From JAVBOP01 sp031550405 (GTDB lineage: Bacteria > Bacteroidota > Ignavibacteria > Kapaibacteriales > UBA2268): a stretch of DNA of 22,127 nt. The DNA lies in the NCBI GenBank assembly GCA_031550405.1, contig JAVBOP010000058.1, positions 1-22,127 on the forward strand, written 5' to 3'. The position numbers and the translations under genes are program-made. The first letter of the stretch is position 1. The number at the start of each line of letters is the position of its first letter. The notes below the pieces were generated by a model, which searched no databases, was not told where the DNA came from, and was given only the letters and a program-made list of their open reading frames with translations. Positions 7,581 through 15,334 of this stretch are shown here, in pieces.

Positions 7581-8741
7581 TTATTTAAAGGCTTCTTTCA
7601 GGTATTTTTTGGCTTCATTGTGCGCTCCGTTAGCATCCTTCATATTCAACACTTTCTGATATTGCTTCCTTGCCAGCTCCCGCTTTCCCTGCTTATCGTA
7701 TATTTTGCCGATATTCAAATTAGTCATAACCATAAAGCCAGATGTCCCATTTTTATCCAGCACACGCGATCCCTCATCGCTTTTATAATAATACTTTAGA
7801 GCCTGCTCATAATCGCCCTTGCGCTGCAACGCCATACCGATATAGTACATCGCCTCGCGGGCAATAGTATTTTCATAGCCAAATTTTTTATCTATACAAT
7901 TAATCAGCATCTCACGCCATACTTCCTCAAAACGCATCCACGCACCCATGCGTACAAGATTTCGAGCATAATATTTTTTGAAATATGGATTATTGGGATA
8001 ATTTTTTGTCAAATCATCCAATATAGCCATGCAATCTGCTGGACGGCTCTCAAAAGAGTAGAATATCTGCATGAGCGCCACCTGGGCTTCAACAGAGCAG
8101 TATCGGGCATTTTTTGCAGCCGACTTGAGCTGCAGTTCACCAAGCCTTTTATCGCCTTGAGGCAGCATGAGCAGCATAGGCTTGACAATCGGATATTTTT
8201 CCGGTATCGCTGCCGCAAAATAGTTGTATATACCTGTTCCAAGCATAATGTCGTGGTTGCTTGGAGCGAGCTTCAGACAGCGCTTCAGCAGCTCGAACGC
8301 CTCATTGCCATCACTGACAGCGTTCAGCCAGCTCTCATCCTCGACGTAAAACCGCGCACGATAGCCCAAAGCGCCCGCCTTAAAAAACAAAGCATTTATA
8401 TTTATAGGATCTTCAGCAATCAGGTAATCGCACTTGGATATGGTTTTCTCTATTTTTTTCAGAAAATTATCGCGGTATTTTGACGTATTTGGCTTGTCTA
8501 TCAATATCTTCCACCAATCAATCATGGCATCCAGAAAATAGCCTGCAGGATGGTCTGGGAATTTGTTTTGTACCTGTCTAAAACACATTTCTGCATTCGC
8601 AAACTCTATATTATAAATATACTTGGAGCCTTGAATGACGAGACTGTCAGCCTCGGCATTCATAATACTCCACTGCGGAAACACCTTGCAAGCACTAAAC
8701 ATTAGTAAAGATAGGATAACTGCTGTCTTACGTATAATCAT
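7581..8741 (-). CDS. TPR-repeat lipoprotein
   Basis: Probable outer-membrane or periplasmic lipoprotein of 386 residues. The N-terminus is MIIRKTAVILSLLMFSAC, a short hydrophobic signal with a lipobox-like LMFSAC, lipid-modified Cys at residue 18. Tetratricopeptide-like helical pairs follow: an early unit near residues 35-70 (YIYNIEFANAEMCFRQVQNKFPDHPAGY), a middle region with KRCLKLAPSNHDIMLGTGIYNYF, and C-terminal units GMALQRKGDYEQALKYYYKS and NIGKIYDKQGKRELARKQYQKVL. TPR lipoproteins usually act as scaffolds for envelope complexes; no partner is indicated here. The start at 8741 is an ATG that gives a correct signal peptide. It is divergent from rsmG across 211 bp. Confidence 0.85.
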   Translation of the reverse strand: MIIRKTAVILSLLMFSACKVFPQWSIMNAEADSLVIQGSKYIYNIEFANAEMCFRQVQNKFPDHPAGYFLDAMIDWWKILIDKPNTSKYRDNFLKKIEKTISKCDYLIAEDPININALFFKAGALGYRARFYVEDESWLNAVSDGNEAFELLKRCLKLAPSNHDIMLGTGIYNYFAAAIPEKYPIVKPMLLMLPQGDKRLGELQLKSAAKNARYCSVEAQVALMQIFYSFESRPADCMAILDDLTKNYPNNPYFKKYYARNLVRMGAWMRFEEVWREMLINCIDKKFGYENTIAREAMYYIGMALQRKGDYEQALKYYYKSDEGSRVLDKNGTSGFMVMTNLNIGKIYDKQGKRELARKQYQKVLNMKDANGAHNEAKKYLKEAFK

Positions 8742-8952
8742 AGCCGTATAATATTGCTGTAAATATACAAAAAAATATGCAAAATATGATGCCGCAAGAT
8801 AATTATGCTCTTGACGAAGCTGTACAGCAACATGAAAATAAATACTAATACTGATAATTTTTTAAACGATTTTTACTGTTTTTTTAGTTATTTTAGCTTT
8901 GAAATAAGAATGTACTTTTCTTCACTGCATTTATTAAAAAATATTTAGAAAT
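8742..8952. other. divergent intergenic region between TPR lipoprotein gene and rsmG
   Basis: This 211-bp AT-rich gap should hold promoters for both divergent genes. It contains a perfect 10-bp palindrome GCTGTACAGC (8819-8828) and a candidate -7 box (8894-8901). A 23-codon plus-strand ORF (8777-8848) encodes MQNMMPQDNYALDEAVQQHE followed by three residues; I do not call it a gene. Confidence 0.4.
8894..8901 (+). promoter_or_regulatory. candidate -7 promoter box for rsmG
   Basis: TAGCTTTG matches the Bacteroidota TAnnTTTG -7 consensus and lies 51 bp before the rsmG ATG. The upstream sequence is T-rich, but no exact TTTG -33 element is seen at the right distance, so support is modest. Confidence 0.3.
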
Positions 8953-9618
8953 ATGAAATTTACAGAATTTTGGACTATCCTGTCAGCAAATAATATTATA
9001 CTGAATGTCGAGCAAATACAGCAATTTAAGCGATATTATAAGGAATTGCAATACTGGAATCAAAAAACAAATTTAATATCCCGACAGGATGAAAAAAATA
9101 TACTCGAACGGCATTTCCTGCATTCGCTATCTATATTGAAATATATTGACTTAACTCCAAAAGCCCGCTGTTTGGATTTCGGAACTGGAGGAGGATTTCC
9201 GGGAATACCGCTAAAGATAGCCTCGCCGGATATATTTATCACATTGTGTGATTCGATTAAGAAAAAACTTAAACTTGCTGAGATGTTTGCACTGCATACG
9301 GGCTTGCGCAACTTTTCGTTTGAATATTGTAGAGTGGAAGAATTATCGCAAAAATCTGCATATTTAAATAACTTTGATTTTATTTTTGCTCGAGCAGTTG
9401 CCCGTACCGTCCATTTAATAGATTGGACATTGCCACTACTGAAAAATACAGGAAGATATGTATTTTTGAAAGGTGGCAATTTGGCAGGCGAATTGCAGGA
9501 AGTTCGAGATAAGTATCCGAAATTAAACATAGTTGAACAATCCATAGATTTATTAGGCTGCGATTGGTTTAAGCAGGAGGAAAAGAAAATCATTGTCATA
9601 AATAGGAGTGAAAATTGA
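8953..9618 (+). CDS. rsmG: 16S rRNA (guanine527-N7)-methyltransferase
   Basis: RsmG (GidB) transfers a methyl group from S-adenosylmethionine to N7 of G527 in the 530 loop of 16S rRNA; its loss gives low-level streptomycin resistance in other bacteria. The 221 residues match the usual 200-240. Visible features are the N-terminal YWNQKTNLISR block, RHFLHSL (53-59), the SAM-binding motif LDFGTGGGFPGIPL (74-87), the acidic loop CDSIKKKLKLAEMF, and ARAVAR around residue 150. The ATG at 8953 fits the family. A TTG-initiated small membrane protein gene overlaps its stop by 4 bp. It has no neighbouring mnmG, parA or parB in this window. Confidence 0.96.
   Translation: MKFTEFWTILSANNIILNVEQIQQFKRYYKELQYWNQKTNLISRQDEKNILERHFLHSLSILKYIDLTPKARCLDFGTGGGFPGIPLKIASPDIFITLCDSIKKKLKLAEMFALHTGLRNFSFEYCRVEELSQKSAYLNNFDFIFARAVARTVHLIDWTLPLLKNTGRYVFLKGGNLAGELQEVRDKYPKLNIVEQSIDLLGCDWFKQEEKKIIVINRSEN
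9604..9608 (+). promoter_or_regulatory. Shine-Dalgarno site deciding a TTG start
   Basis: AGGAG lies 6 bp before the TTG at 9615, inside the last codons of rsmG. A clear Shine-Dalgarno site is unusual in this window and supports initiation at the TTG that overlaps the rsmG stop as TTGA. Confidence 0.55.
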
Positions 9619-9905
9619 TAAATCCAGATGAAATGCGAATAAAGAAAAATCAGTATAAATACTTACTAAATCAAACTGTTAAATGGTTTTTAATAGCATT
9701 TTGCATACAATTTTTTCTTGTTGCAACAAATATTCAAGACAAGATGAGTTTGGCTGAGCATTTGCAAAATTTTTATTCATTCCAAGCCATAATAGCGTCA
9801 ATTATATTTTCGTTTATACTGTCATTTGCCTATGCAATAATAAAATTGGTATCCATACGAAAAAGAATAGAGTTAGATGATTTAGAAAAAAAGAAAAATC
9901 AATAA
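9615..9905 (+). CDS. small two-helix membrane protein, 96 aa
   Basis: Not recognised by family. The 96 residues contain two hydrophobic helices, WFLIAFCIQFFLVATNI (about 24-40) and IIASIIFSFILSFAYAIIKLV (about 59-79), with charged N- and C-termini, so it is an inner-membrane protein with both ends probably on the same side. The start is TTG at 9615, sharing TTGA with the rsmG stop and preceded by AGGAG; an ATG at 9633 would be the alternative. Translational coupling with rsmG is likely. The stop overlaps the convergent GH3 gene stop by 7 bp, with no terminator seen between them. It could be a transporter-accessory or ATP synthase I-like protein, but nothing in the sequence proves this. Confidence 0.7.
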   Translation: MINPDEMRIKKNQYKYLLNQTVKWFLIAFCIQFFLVATNIQDKMSLAEHLQNFYSFQAIIASIIFSFILSFAYAIIKLVSIRKRIELDDLEKKKNQ

Positions 9906-11431
9906 TTATCAGGCAAAATTCTGCCCGTTAATTTCATAATTGCGGCGGCAAGCGACGGAAAAGAGTCGGAATATGCGATAATTTTCGTGCCAGAATGGAT
10001 ACGGTTCGCAATATACGGGACGCCAAAAAAAACGACAATATAATCCCTGCCGTCCGCCAAATCATTAATAATCTGGTTAATTTTTTCCACATTGCCCATG
10101 GAATCCGTGTAGCCGCGACCACGATAAAATAGCGCAAAAATGATAAATTGGGCTTCAGTTATGCCATCTTTCATTAATTTTATTTCATTTTCAGAAATGT
10201 TTTCGTCAATATACCCCAATTCGCAGTCATTTTCCGTTGCACTCGCAAGCATCGTGAAAAAGCGTGATGCAGCACGCATATCTTCAGTTTTTTGAATTAT
10301 TGAAAAGCCGGAAAAATTAGTATTTTCAGGTATTGGCAGCAATTTTTCACCTTCGATTTTGACAGCCTGAAGCGCCGCCCGCAATGCGATTTTTTGATTA
10401 TCGACAAAAGAAGCCGGTTTTGTGTTGCTTTGAGCATAAAATGGAATTAATTTAGTCCAGCGCTTCAAATTATAAATTTTGTCTACTGATTTAATCGCCT
10501 TATTTTTATATTGGTTATCGGAATCGATGATCTTAGTTAAAATATCAATTGCATCGCTTGGACTGTCAGGCATAAGCAAAATATCATTGCCTGCCTTAAA
10601 TGCCAGTTCTACAATCTCTATTAATGAATATTTTTTCATAATTGATTGCATATCAAGAGCATCTGTCAATATAATTCCATTGTAATCCAATTGGTTGCGC
10701 AGAATATCAACAGCATTTTTTGACAATGATATTGGAAATTCTTCATCGATTTGCTTCACAATCAAATGGCCAAGCATAACAGTTTTTACATTACTTTCTA
10801 TAGCTTTTTTGAATGGAATGAGTTCATAATCAAACAATTTATCTAAATTTTTGTTTATAATTGGAAAATCAATATGAGAATCAACGCTCGTATCTCCATG
10901 TCCCGGAAAGTGCTTAGCACAAGCGGCAACATTTTCCATTTGCATAATTTCTGTATACTCTTGAATGTGCTTCGTTACTGTTTCTGGATTTTCGCCAAAA
11001 GAGCGAATGTTGATAACAGGATTTTGTGGGTTTGAATTAATATCGCAAACAGGCGCAAGATTCCAAAATATACCTAAGTCTTTGCTTTCACGTGCAATTG
11101 CCTTCGCTATTCTTCCAGTAAATCCATTTGTTTTTCCAAGAGCCATCGCATGGGGAAAATCCGTGCCGTCCTCCAGACGCATTGTAACTCCATTTTCAAA
11201 ATCGGCACAAAAAAGCAGAGGGATTTCAGCAAACATTTGCAATTCAAATGTAATATTTTTCACTTTTTCAGTATTCCCGTGAAAAATACAAAATCCTCCA
11301 ACTCCATGCTTTACCAATTGCTTAATAAAGTCAGCATAATGTTCATCGTCGCCATATTTATCACAATCCAATCTTGGAAATATGCATTGCGCCGCTATTT
11401 TTGAATTATCCCAATTTTGAAATTTTGTCAT
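9899..11431 (-). CDS. glycoside hydrolase family 3, probable beta-N-acetylglucosaminidase (NagZ-like)
   Basis: GH3 enzyme of 510 residues, probably removing N-acetylglucosamine from muropeptides or other GlcNAc glycosides. The N-terminal TIM barrel (about 1-330) holds the NagZ-type signature KHFPGHG (173-179) followed by D184-S-H186, the His/Asp catalytic dyad of N-acetylglucosaminidases, and TDALDM (256-261) with Asp257 as the likely nucleophile. A C-terminal alpha/beta domain (about 360-510) makes it longer than single-domain E. coli NagZ (about 340) and more like the two-domain Gram-positive type. There is no signal peptide, so a cytoplasmic recycling role is favoured. The ATG at 11431 lies 15 bp after the thioesterase gene, in the same operon-like block as murF. 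Substrate specificity is inferred. Confidence 0.9.
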   Translation of the reverse strand: MTKFQNWDNSKIAAQCIFPRLDCDKYGDDEHYADFIKQLVKHGVGGFCIFHGNTEKVKNITFELQMFAEIPLLFCADFENGVTMRLEDGTDFPHAMALGKTNGFTGRIAKAIARESKDLGIFWNLAPVCDINSNPQNPVINIRSFGENPETVTKHIQEYTEIMQMENVAACAKHFPGHGDTSVDSHIDFPIINKNLDKLFDYELIPFKKAIESNVKTVMLGHLIVKQIDEEFPISLSKNAVDILRNQLDYNGIILTDALDMQSIMKKYSLIEIVELAFKAGNDILLMPDSPSDAIDILTKIIDSDNQYKNKAIKSVDKIYNLKRWTKLIPFYAQSNTKPASFVDNQKIALRAALQAVKIEGEKLLPIPENTNFSGFSIIQKTEDMRAASRFFTMLASATENDCELGYIDENISENEIKLMKDGITEAQFIIFALFYRGRGYTDSMGNVEKINQIINDLADGRDYIVVFFGVPYIANRIHSGTKIIAYSDSFPSLAAAIMKLTGRILPDNY

Positions 11432-11446
11432 CTCTTTGCTCGTGGT

Positions 11447-11911
11447 TCAGTTATTTAAATTTTCCTTCTCAAAAGCAATGATTTTGCTTCTGATATCAGC
11501 AGGAATGGAAATGGAATTTTTGTGCATGTCAACATACACCTCGACCGAATGATTTATGGCAACAGGCGTGGAATCTGCCAAAGTAACAATATGCTCAAAT
11601 TCCAGCGAAGTATTGCCGAGCTTTTTGGTTCTCGTGTAGACGAAATACTGGTCGCCAAATCGGGCTGGATGAAAATAATCAATGTCGGAATGAACGAGCA
11701 AAACCGAAAAATCCGGCTGGTTTGCAGAAGCAGGAACAACGCCTATGCCAATGTGGCGGCAGTATTGCACGCGCGAAACCTCAGTCCAGTATAGATATTG
11801 CAAATTATGCACAACTTGAAATGAATCGACTTCGTGAAAATTCACGGAGCCTTCAGTTCTGAATTTATGTTTCTGGAGTAATTTTTGGATAATACCAATA
11901 CCTTTATTCAT
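11447..11911 (-). CDS. acyl-CoA thioesterase, hotdog fold (4HBT/YbgC type)
   Basis: A 154-residue hotdog-fold thioesterase that hydrolyses acyl-CoA or similar thioesters in the cytoplasm. The 4-hydroxybenzoyl-CoA thioesterase signature is clear: FHEVDSFQVVHNLQYLYWTE (about 25-44), in which Asp29 is the expected catalytic residue and the His-Asn pair closes the active-site helix. The later strand DIDYFHPARFGDQYFVYTR and the VYVDMHKNSISIP end are also typical. The length is normal. The ATG at 11911 lies 14 bp past a perfect palindromic repeat that separates it from the outer-membrane barrel gene. The GH3 gene follows after 15 bp, so the two are probably co-transcribed. The physiological acyl substrate cannot be told. 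Confidence 0.88.
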   Translation of the reverse strand: MNKGIGIIQKLLQKHKFRTEGSVNFHEVDSFQVVHNLQYLYWTEVSRVQYCRHIGIGVVPASANQPDFSVLLVHSDIDYFHPARFGDQYFVYTRTKKLGNTSLEFEHIVTLADSTPVAINHSVEVYVDMHKNSISIPADIRSKIIAFEKENLNN

Positions 11912-11925
11912 AGAGGGTTATATGG

Positions 11926-11949
11926 ATTTATGAATAAAAATTCATAAAT
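11926..11949. repeat. palindromic mini-repeat, copy 4 (perfect)
   Basis: ATTTATGAA (11926-11934), spacer TAAAAA, TTCATAAAT (11941-11949). It lies 12 bp past the stop of the minus-strand outer-membrane barrel gene and 14 bp before the thioesterase start. Confidence 0.65.
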
Positions 11950-11961
11950 TGATTGATAATT

Positions 11962-12810
11962 TTATTTCTTATAAACCTTGCTGTTTTGAGTTAAATTATA
12001 TTTTAATTCCAGCAAAATACGCCATTGCGAAACAGTGAAATTATCGCCATCATTTGATATTTTAGTCAACGGCAGCGAATAGTTGAAACTTGTTGATAGC
12101 AGCAGTTGTTGAGAAAAATTTATATCAAACCCAATTGCCGGCTGCAAAGCCAGTTGCAGTTTATTTATATCCTGCATATCTCCGTCCTGTACAACTTGAC
12201 TATATATTTTTTTATTTGATTTGGTTACAGTGTCAATAGTAATATCAACTTTTTCGCCATTTGGTAAAATTTTGGTTCTATCAATAAGCTCCTTAGTATG
12301 AGTAATATGGTGGGTTAGCAGGTATGATGCGTTAAATCCAAGCCTGATAAAAGCAAACGGAATCGGATTATATGTGAAATATGGCATCAGCTCTGCCGAC
12401 GAAATCGACATTTCAGCGGTATTGCGCATCCAGACAGGAATTTCCATATTATATTGCTGATAAAATTTCACCTCATTTTCCCTGAAAGACGCCTCTATGC
12501 TTTTGGTGTTATACAGCAGCATCGCGCCGAATTTAAAATGATTCAAATAAGTATCCTCATCATTGGTAAATTGCTGCTCATAGCTTAACCCAACCGTAAA
12601 GCCAGTGCCAATCCCGTCGCTGAAAGAGCAGGTATCGCACTGCACATTCGCAGTACCATTCTGCATATTTTGCCCAATGCCAAACACAATGCCAAGATAC
12701 TTATTGGATTTATCAATACCCGGATAGATAGGTGAAGCAAAATCACTTGCGGACATGTGCGAAGCGGCAGCAAAAGCCAAACATATAATGCCAATAATTA
12801 GTTTTTTCAT
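11962..12810 (-). CDS. outer-membrane beta-barrel protein, 282 aa
   Basis: Predicted outer-membrane protein of 282 residues. The N-terminus, MKKLIIGIICLAFAAASHMSA, is a standard Sec signal peptide, probably cut near residue 21. The mature part has alternating hydrophobic/polar strands typical of small barrels: LGIVFGIGQ, GFTVGLSYEQQF, HFKFGAMLLYN, FAFIRLGFNASYLL, LQLALQPAIGFDINF, LLLSTSFNYSLPL and a final SQWRILLELKYNL. The CDTC pair at about 58-61 could form a disulfide loop. This resembles the PorT/OmpW-size barrels common in Bacteroidota, but no specific family is assigned. A 30-residue charged loop with TKILPNGEKVDITIDTVTK may be extracellular. It lies 120 bp downstream of rlmN. Confidence 0.8.
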   Translation of the reverse strand: MKKLIIGIICLAFAAASHMSASDFASPIYPGIDKSNKYLGIVFGIGQNMQNGTANVQCDTCSFSDGIGTGFTVGLSYEQQFTNDEDTYLNHFKFGAMLLYNTKSIEASFRENEVKFYQQYNMEIPVWMRNTAEMSISSAELMPYFTYNPIPFAFIRLGFNASYLLTHHITHTKELIDRTKILPNGEKVDITIDTVTKSNKKIYSQVVQDGDMQDINKLQLALQPAIGFDINFSQQLLLSTSFNYSLPLTKISNDGDNFTVSQWRILLELKYNLTQNSKVYKK

Positions 12811-12838
12811 AACAATTTTTATCCAAAAAAATCAAATC

Positions 12839-12855
12839 ACTGTTTTAACAACAGT
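12839..12855. terminator. possible weak stem-loop between rlmN and the barrel gene
   Basis: ACTGTT (12839-12844), 5-nt loop, AACAGT (12850-12855). On the minus strand it is followed by a T-rich stretch, so it could end the rlmN transcript before the outer-membrane barrel gene. The stem is only 6 bp and mostly AT, so the call is weak. Confidence 0.25.
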
Positions 12856-12930
12856 AAGTTAATTATTTTTAGCGAAATATCATACATATTTTTAATTTAC
12901 AGAATAATTAATTGCGATATAGGAATCCAA

Positions 12931-13995
12931 CTATGAGCGCTTCGATAAATTTTTACGATATGCCAATTGACCGCAAGCCGCTCCGATGTCTTTGCCTTGC
13001 GATTTTCGGGTAATCACAGTTGCCCCATTACGCCTCAATTTTTGGGCAAATGCCTCTATATCAGCCGCCGATGCCGCAGTAAGATTGCATGCAGAATCAA
13101 TGAAAGATATATCATTGAATGGAATAATATTAATTTTAGATGGAAAACGGCGAGAAACCCGGGTCAGCCTTAGAATGTCATCAAAAGAATTATTAATATT
13201 TTTTAATAAAATATATTCAATTGTTATCGGCAGCTTTGTTTTTTGATAATAATAGTCTAAAGATTGGTAAATTTCTTCGATTGGAAACGCCGCCGCCGTT
13301 GGTATCAGCTGCTTCCGAACGGCGCCTTTGGTTGCATGAAGCGACAGCGCTATCTTTATTTTCAGCCCGCTATCTGCCAGCTTCACTATCTTATCCGGTA
13401 TCCCAACGGTCGACAAAGTTACCGCCTTTTGGCGCACCATCTGTTGCGAAATCAGCAATTCGACGGCGGAAATAGTATTTTCGTAATTAAGCAGCGGCTC
13501 GCCCATGCCCATTACCACTATATTATCGATAGAACTATTAACTATTTTTTTAGATAAAATGAATTGATCTATTATCTCCGCATGAGATAAATTGCGTGTG
13601 AAGCCAAGTTTTCCCGTAGCGCAAAAATTGCAGCCAACAGGGCAGCCAACCATCGTAGAAATGCAAATTGTATTTCTATTTTCCGAACAGGTATTAAGTT
13701 TATTGGGCAGAAAAACGGTTTCAATATGGTTATCGTCATTCGTGCGATACAATATTTTTCTGGAACCGTCAGCGGAATTGTTCGTGATAATTGGCTTCAG
13801 CGAATATATTTCAAAATCGTTTTTGAGCTTTTGCCGCAGCTGGAGAGGAAAATTCAATATATTATCGAACTCATCAACGCATTGCTTATACAGTGCATTC
13901 CAGAGCTGTTTCGCACGAAACTTCTCCTCATTTATTGACGCAAAATATTCTTCTATCTCCTGCCGTGCAAGATTCTTAATACAATTCTTATACAT
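12931..13995 (-). CDS. rlmN: 23S rRNA (adenine2503-C2)-methyltransferase / tRNA A37 methyltransferase
   Basis: Radical-SAM methyltransferase of 354 residues (the usual length) that methylates C2 of A2503 in 23S rRNA and, in many bacteria, A37 of some tRNAs. The radical-SAM cluster is CPVGCNFC: Cys118-x3-Cys122-x2-Cys125. The sequence after it, MGMGEPLLNY, is the SAM-binding GGE-like motif, and ALSLHA and the late GAACGQL with Cys341 match RlmN, the last being the methyl-carrier cysteine. The N-terminal KFRAKQLWNALY block is also characteristic. The ATG at 13995 overlaps one arm of a degenerate palindromic repeat, so the repeat replaces any ribosome-binding site. It is 37 bp downstream of the porin gene on the same strand. 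Confidence 0.97.
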   Translation of the reverse strand: MYKNCIKNLARQEIEEYFASINEEKFRAKQLWNALYKQCVDEFDNILNFPLQLRQKLKNDFEIYSLKPIITNNSADGSRKILYRTNDDNHIETVFLPNKLNTCSENRNTICISTMVGCPVGCNFCATGKLGFTRNLSHAEIIDQFILSKKIVNSSIDNIVVMGMGEPLLNYENTISAVELLISQQMVRQKAVTLSTVGIPDKIVKLADSGLKIKIALSLHATKGAVRKQLIPTAAAFPIEEIYQSLDYYYQKTKLPITIEYILLKNINNSFDDILRLTRVSRRFPSKINIIPFNDISFIDSACNLTAASAADIEAFAQKLRRNGATVITRKSQGKDIGAACGQLAYRKNLSKRS

Positions 13996-14017
13996 TTATG
14001 AATAATTTTTAATAAAC
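13994..14017. repeat. palindromic mini-repeat, copy 5 (degenerate)
   Basis: ATTTATGAA (13994-14002), spacer TAATTT, TTAATAAAC (14009-14017), with two mismatches in the second arm. It is 15 bp past the porin stop and overlaps the rlmN start codon, read on the minus strand as ...TTCATAAATG. Confidence 0.55.
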
Positions 14018-14032
14018 ATGCCTTTCTTTCTA

Positions 14033-15310
14033 TTAAAATGTAAACAGGGCTTGAAATTGGAGGCGACCGTTGGTACCGCGCTTGCCACTGACATTGCGAT
14101 GAACACCATAGATATATTCTGCGCCCAGTGCAATCTTGCTGTTTGGGTAATAAATCAAATTGGCTGAAACATAATGACCCAGCTGCTCGTCGGTGTCGAG
14201 CGTGTACTTATCGTCAGCGGCGCCCATATAGCTGTAGCCGGCATTGCTCGCAAAATGCTCTGACCATTTGCGGTGATAATATGCAAACCAGCCGTATACC
14301 TCCTTCAATACCACATCATGCGTTGCGGCATCAAGGCGTGCATCAAACGGTACTACTGGGTCATTATAGTATTTGCTGACGCCTTGACCGTATGAAACCT
14401 GAAAATCAATATAATCGCCATCCAGTACGCCGATGGCTCCGGCAATATTAGCTCCCCAGCCCCATTTGGTATTTCGCTCTTCAATATCGTCGTAATAGCT
14501 GACCGGGTGCAAAACTCCAGCCAGTTGCAAGTGAGTTATATCATCGTAATCATTAAACTTATAGCGAAAATTAGTTGTAATGTCAGGGAACAATGTTGTT
14601 GCAACGCTGGTATTGTCATTGCCGTATATCACTCCATTCGATTCCTCCAGCGCAAAAACCCAACGCAGATCATTTGTAATTGGGTGGGCATACCGCAGCT
14701 GTATCTGCTTGATGCTTATTTCACCGGGACCGCCGCCATTATCAAGTATATCAGGGCTGCTGTTGATGTTTGAATAATTGGAATATGTCTTGCCGATTCC
14801 AAATCTGCCCGCTTCGGCATAAGCATGGCGTATACGGAAATTCATCTGCCCGGAGGTATTAAAAAAGTCAAACTCAAATTTGGTCTTGAAATTGAAATTG
14901 TCGGTCTTGACCACCGAATTAATATAGAAGCGAGAGGAGCCTATATCCATTGCATACTTGTTCTCCGAGCCATTGTCGACAGGTATCTGGGATACTGCAA
15001 AGTAGTTGGTGGCATTCATTTCTTTGAAGTCGCGCGTTAAATTGGTTTTGATTAAGCCGCCAATATTTATGCTCGTATTTTCGCCAGAAAGCACAAAGCC
15101 GCCATATTCGCCTGCTTCAATATTTTTTCGCGTCAATTGCTGGTCGAATTTTATCTGGCTCACCAAAAATTTGCTATACGCATTTTGTTTGGCTTCAAGG
15201 GAATCAAGGCGTGCCTTCAAGTTGGCTATTTCCGTGGAGTCGGAATTTTGCGAATGCGCATTTGTTGAAATGGCAGCAAACAGTACTGTAAAAAATATTT
15301 TTTTAAACAT
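14033..15310 (-). CDS. DcaP-like porin, outer membrane
   Basis: Predicted outer-membrane porin of 425 residues. Signal peptide MFKKIFFTVLFAAISTNAHS is probably cut after residue 20. A short coiled coil follows (STEIANLKARLDSLEAKQNA, about 25-45), then a barrel with INIGGLIKTNLTRDF, SSRFYINSVVKTDNFNFKTKFEFDFF and MNFRIRHAYAEAGRFGIGKTYSNY, ending in a C-terminal aromatic strand GRLQFQALFTF. N-terminal coiled coil plus a G(L/F)IKxD-type first strand is the layout of DcaP-family trimeric porins, which admit organic anions in other bacteria. Substrate is unknown here. The ATG at 15310 lies 24 bp after murF, so it is probably in the same operon; rlmN follows after 37 bp. Confidence 0.87.
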   Translation of the reverse strand: MFKKIFFTVLFAAISTNAHSQNSDSTEIANLKARLDSLEAKQNAYSKFLVSQIKFDQQLTRKNIEAGEYGGFVLSGENTSINIGGLIKTNLTRDFKEMNATNYFAVSQIPVDNGSENKYAMDIGSSRFYINSVVKTDNFNFKTKFEFDFFNTSGQMNFRIRHAYAEAGRFGIGKTYSNYSNINSSPDILDNGGGPGEISIKQIQLRYAHPITNDLRWVFALEESNGVIYGNDNTSVATTLFPDITTNFRYKFNDYDDITHLQLAGVLHPVSYYDDIEERNTKWGWGANIAGAIGVLDGDYIDFQVSYGQGVSKYYNDPVVPFDARLDAATHDVVLKEVYGWFAYYHRKWSEHFASNAGYSYMGAADDKYTLDTDEQLGHYVSANLIYYPNSKIALGAEYIYGVHRNVSGKRGTNGRLQFQALFTF

Positions 15311-15334
15311 GGCAATATTGAATCATCGATAAGT

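Noticed and set aside
8777..8848. 23-codon plus-strand ORF upstream of rsmG
   Set aside because: Too short, no ribosome-binding site, and no recognisable product; reported only as content of the intergenic gap.
13221..14005. Overlapping plus-strand frames opposite rlmN
   Set aside because: Antisense shadows of a conserved radical-SAM enzyme with complete motifs.
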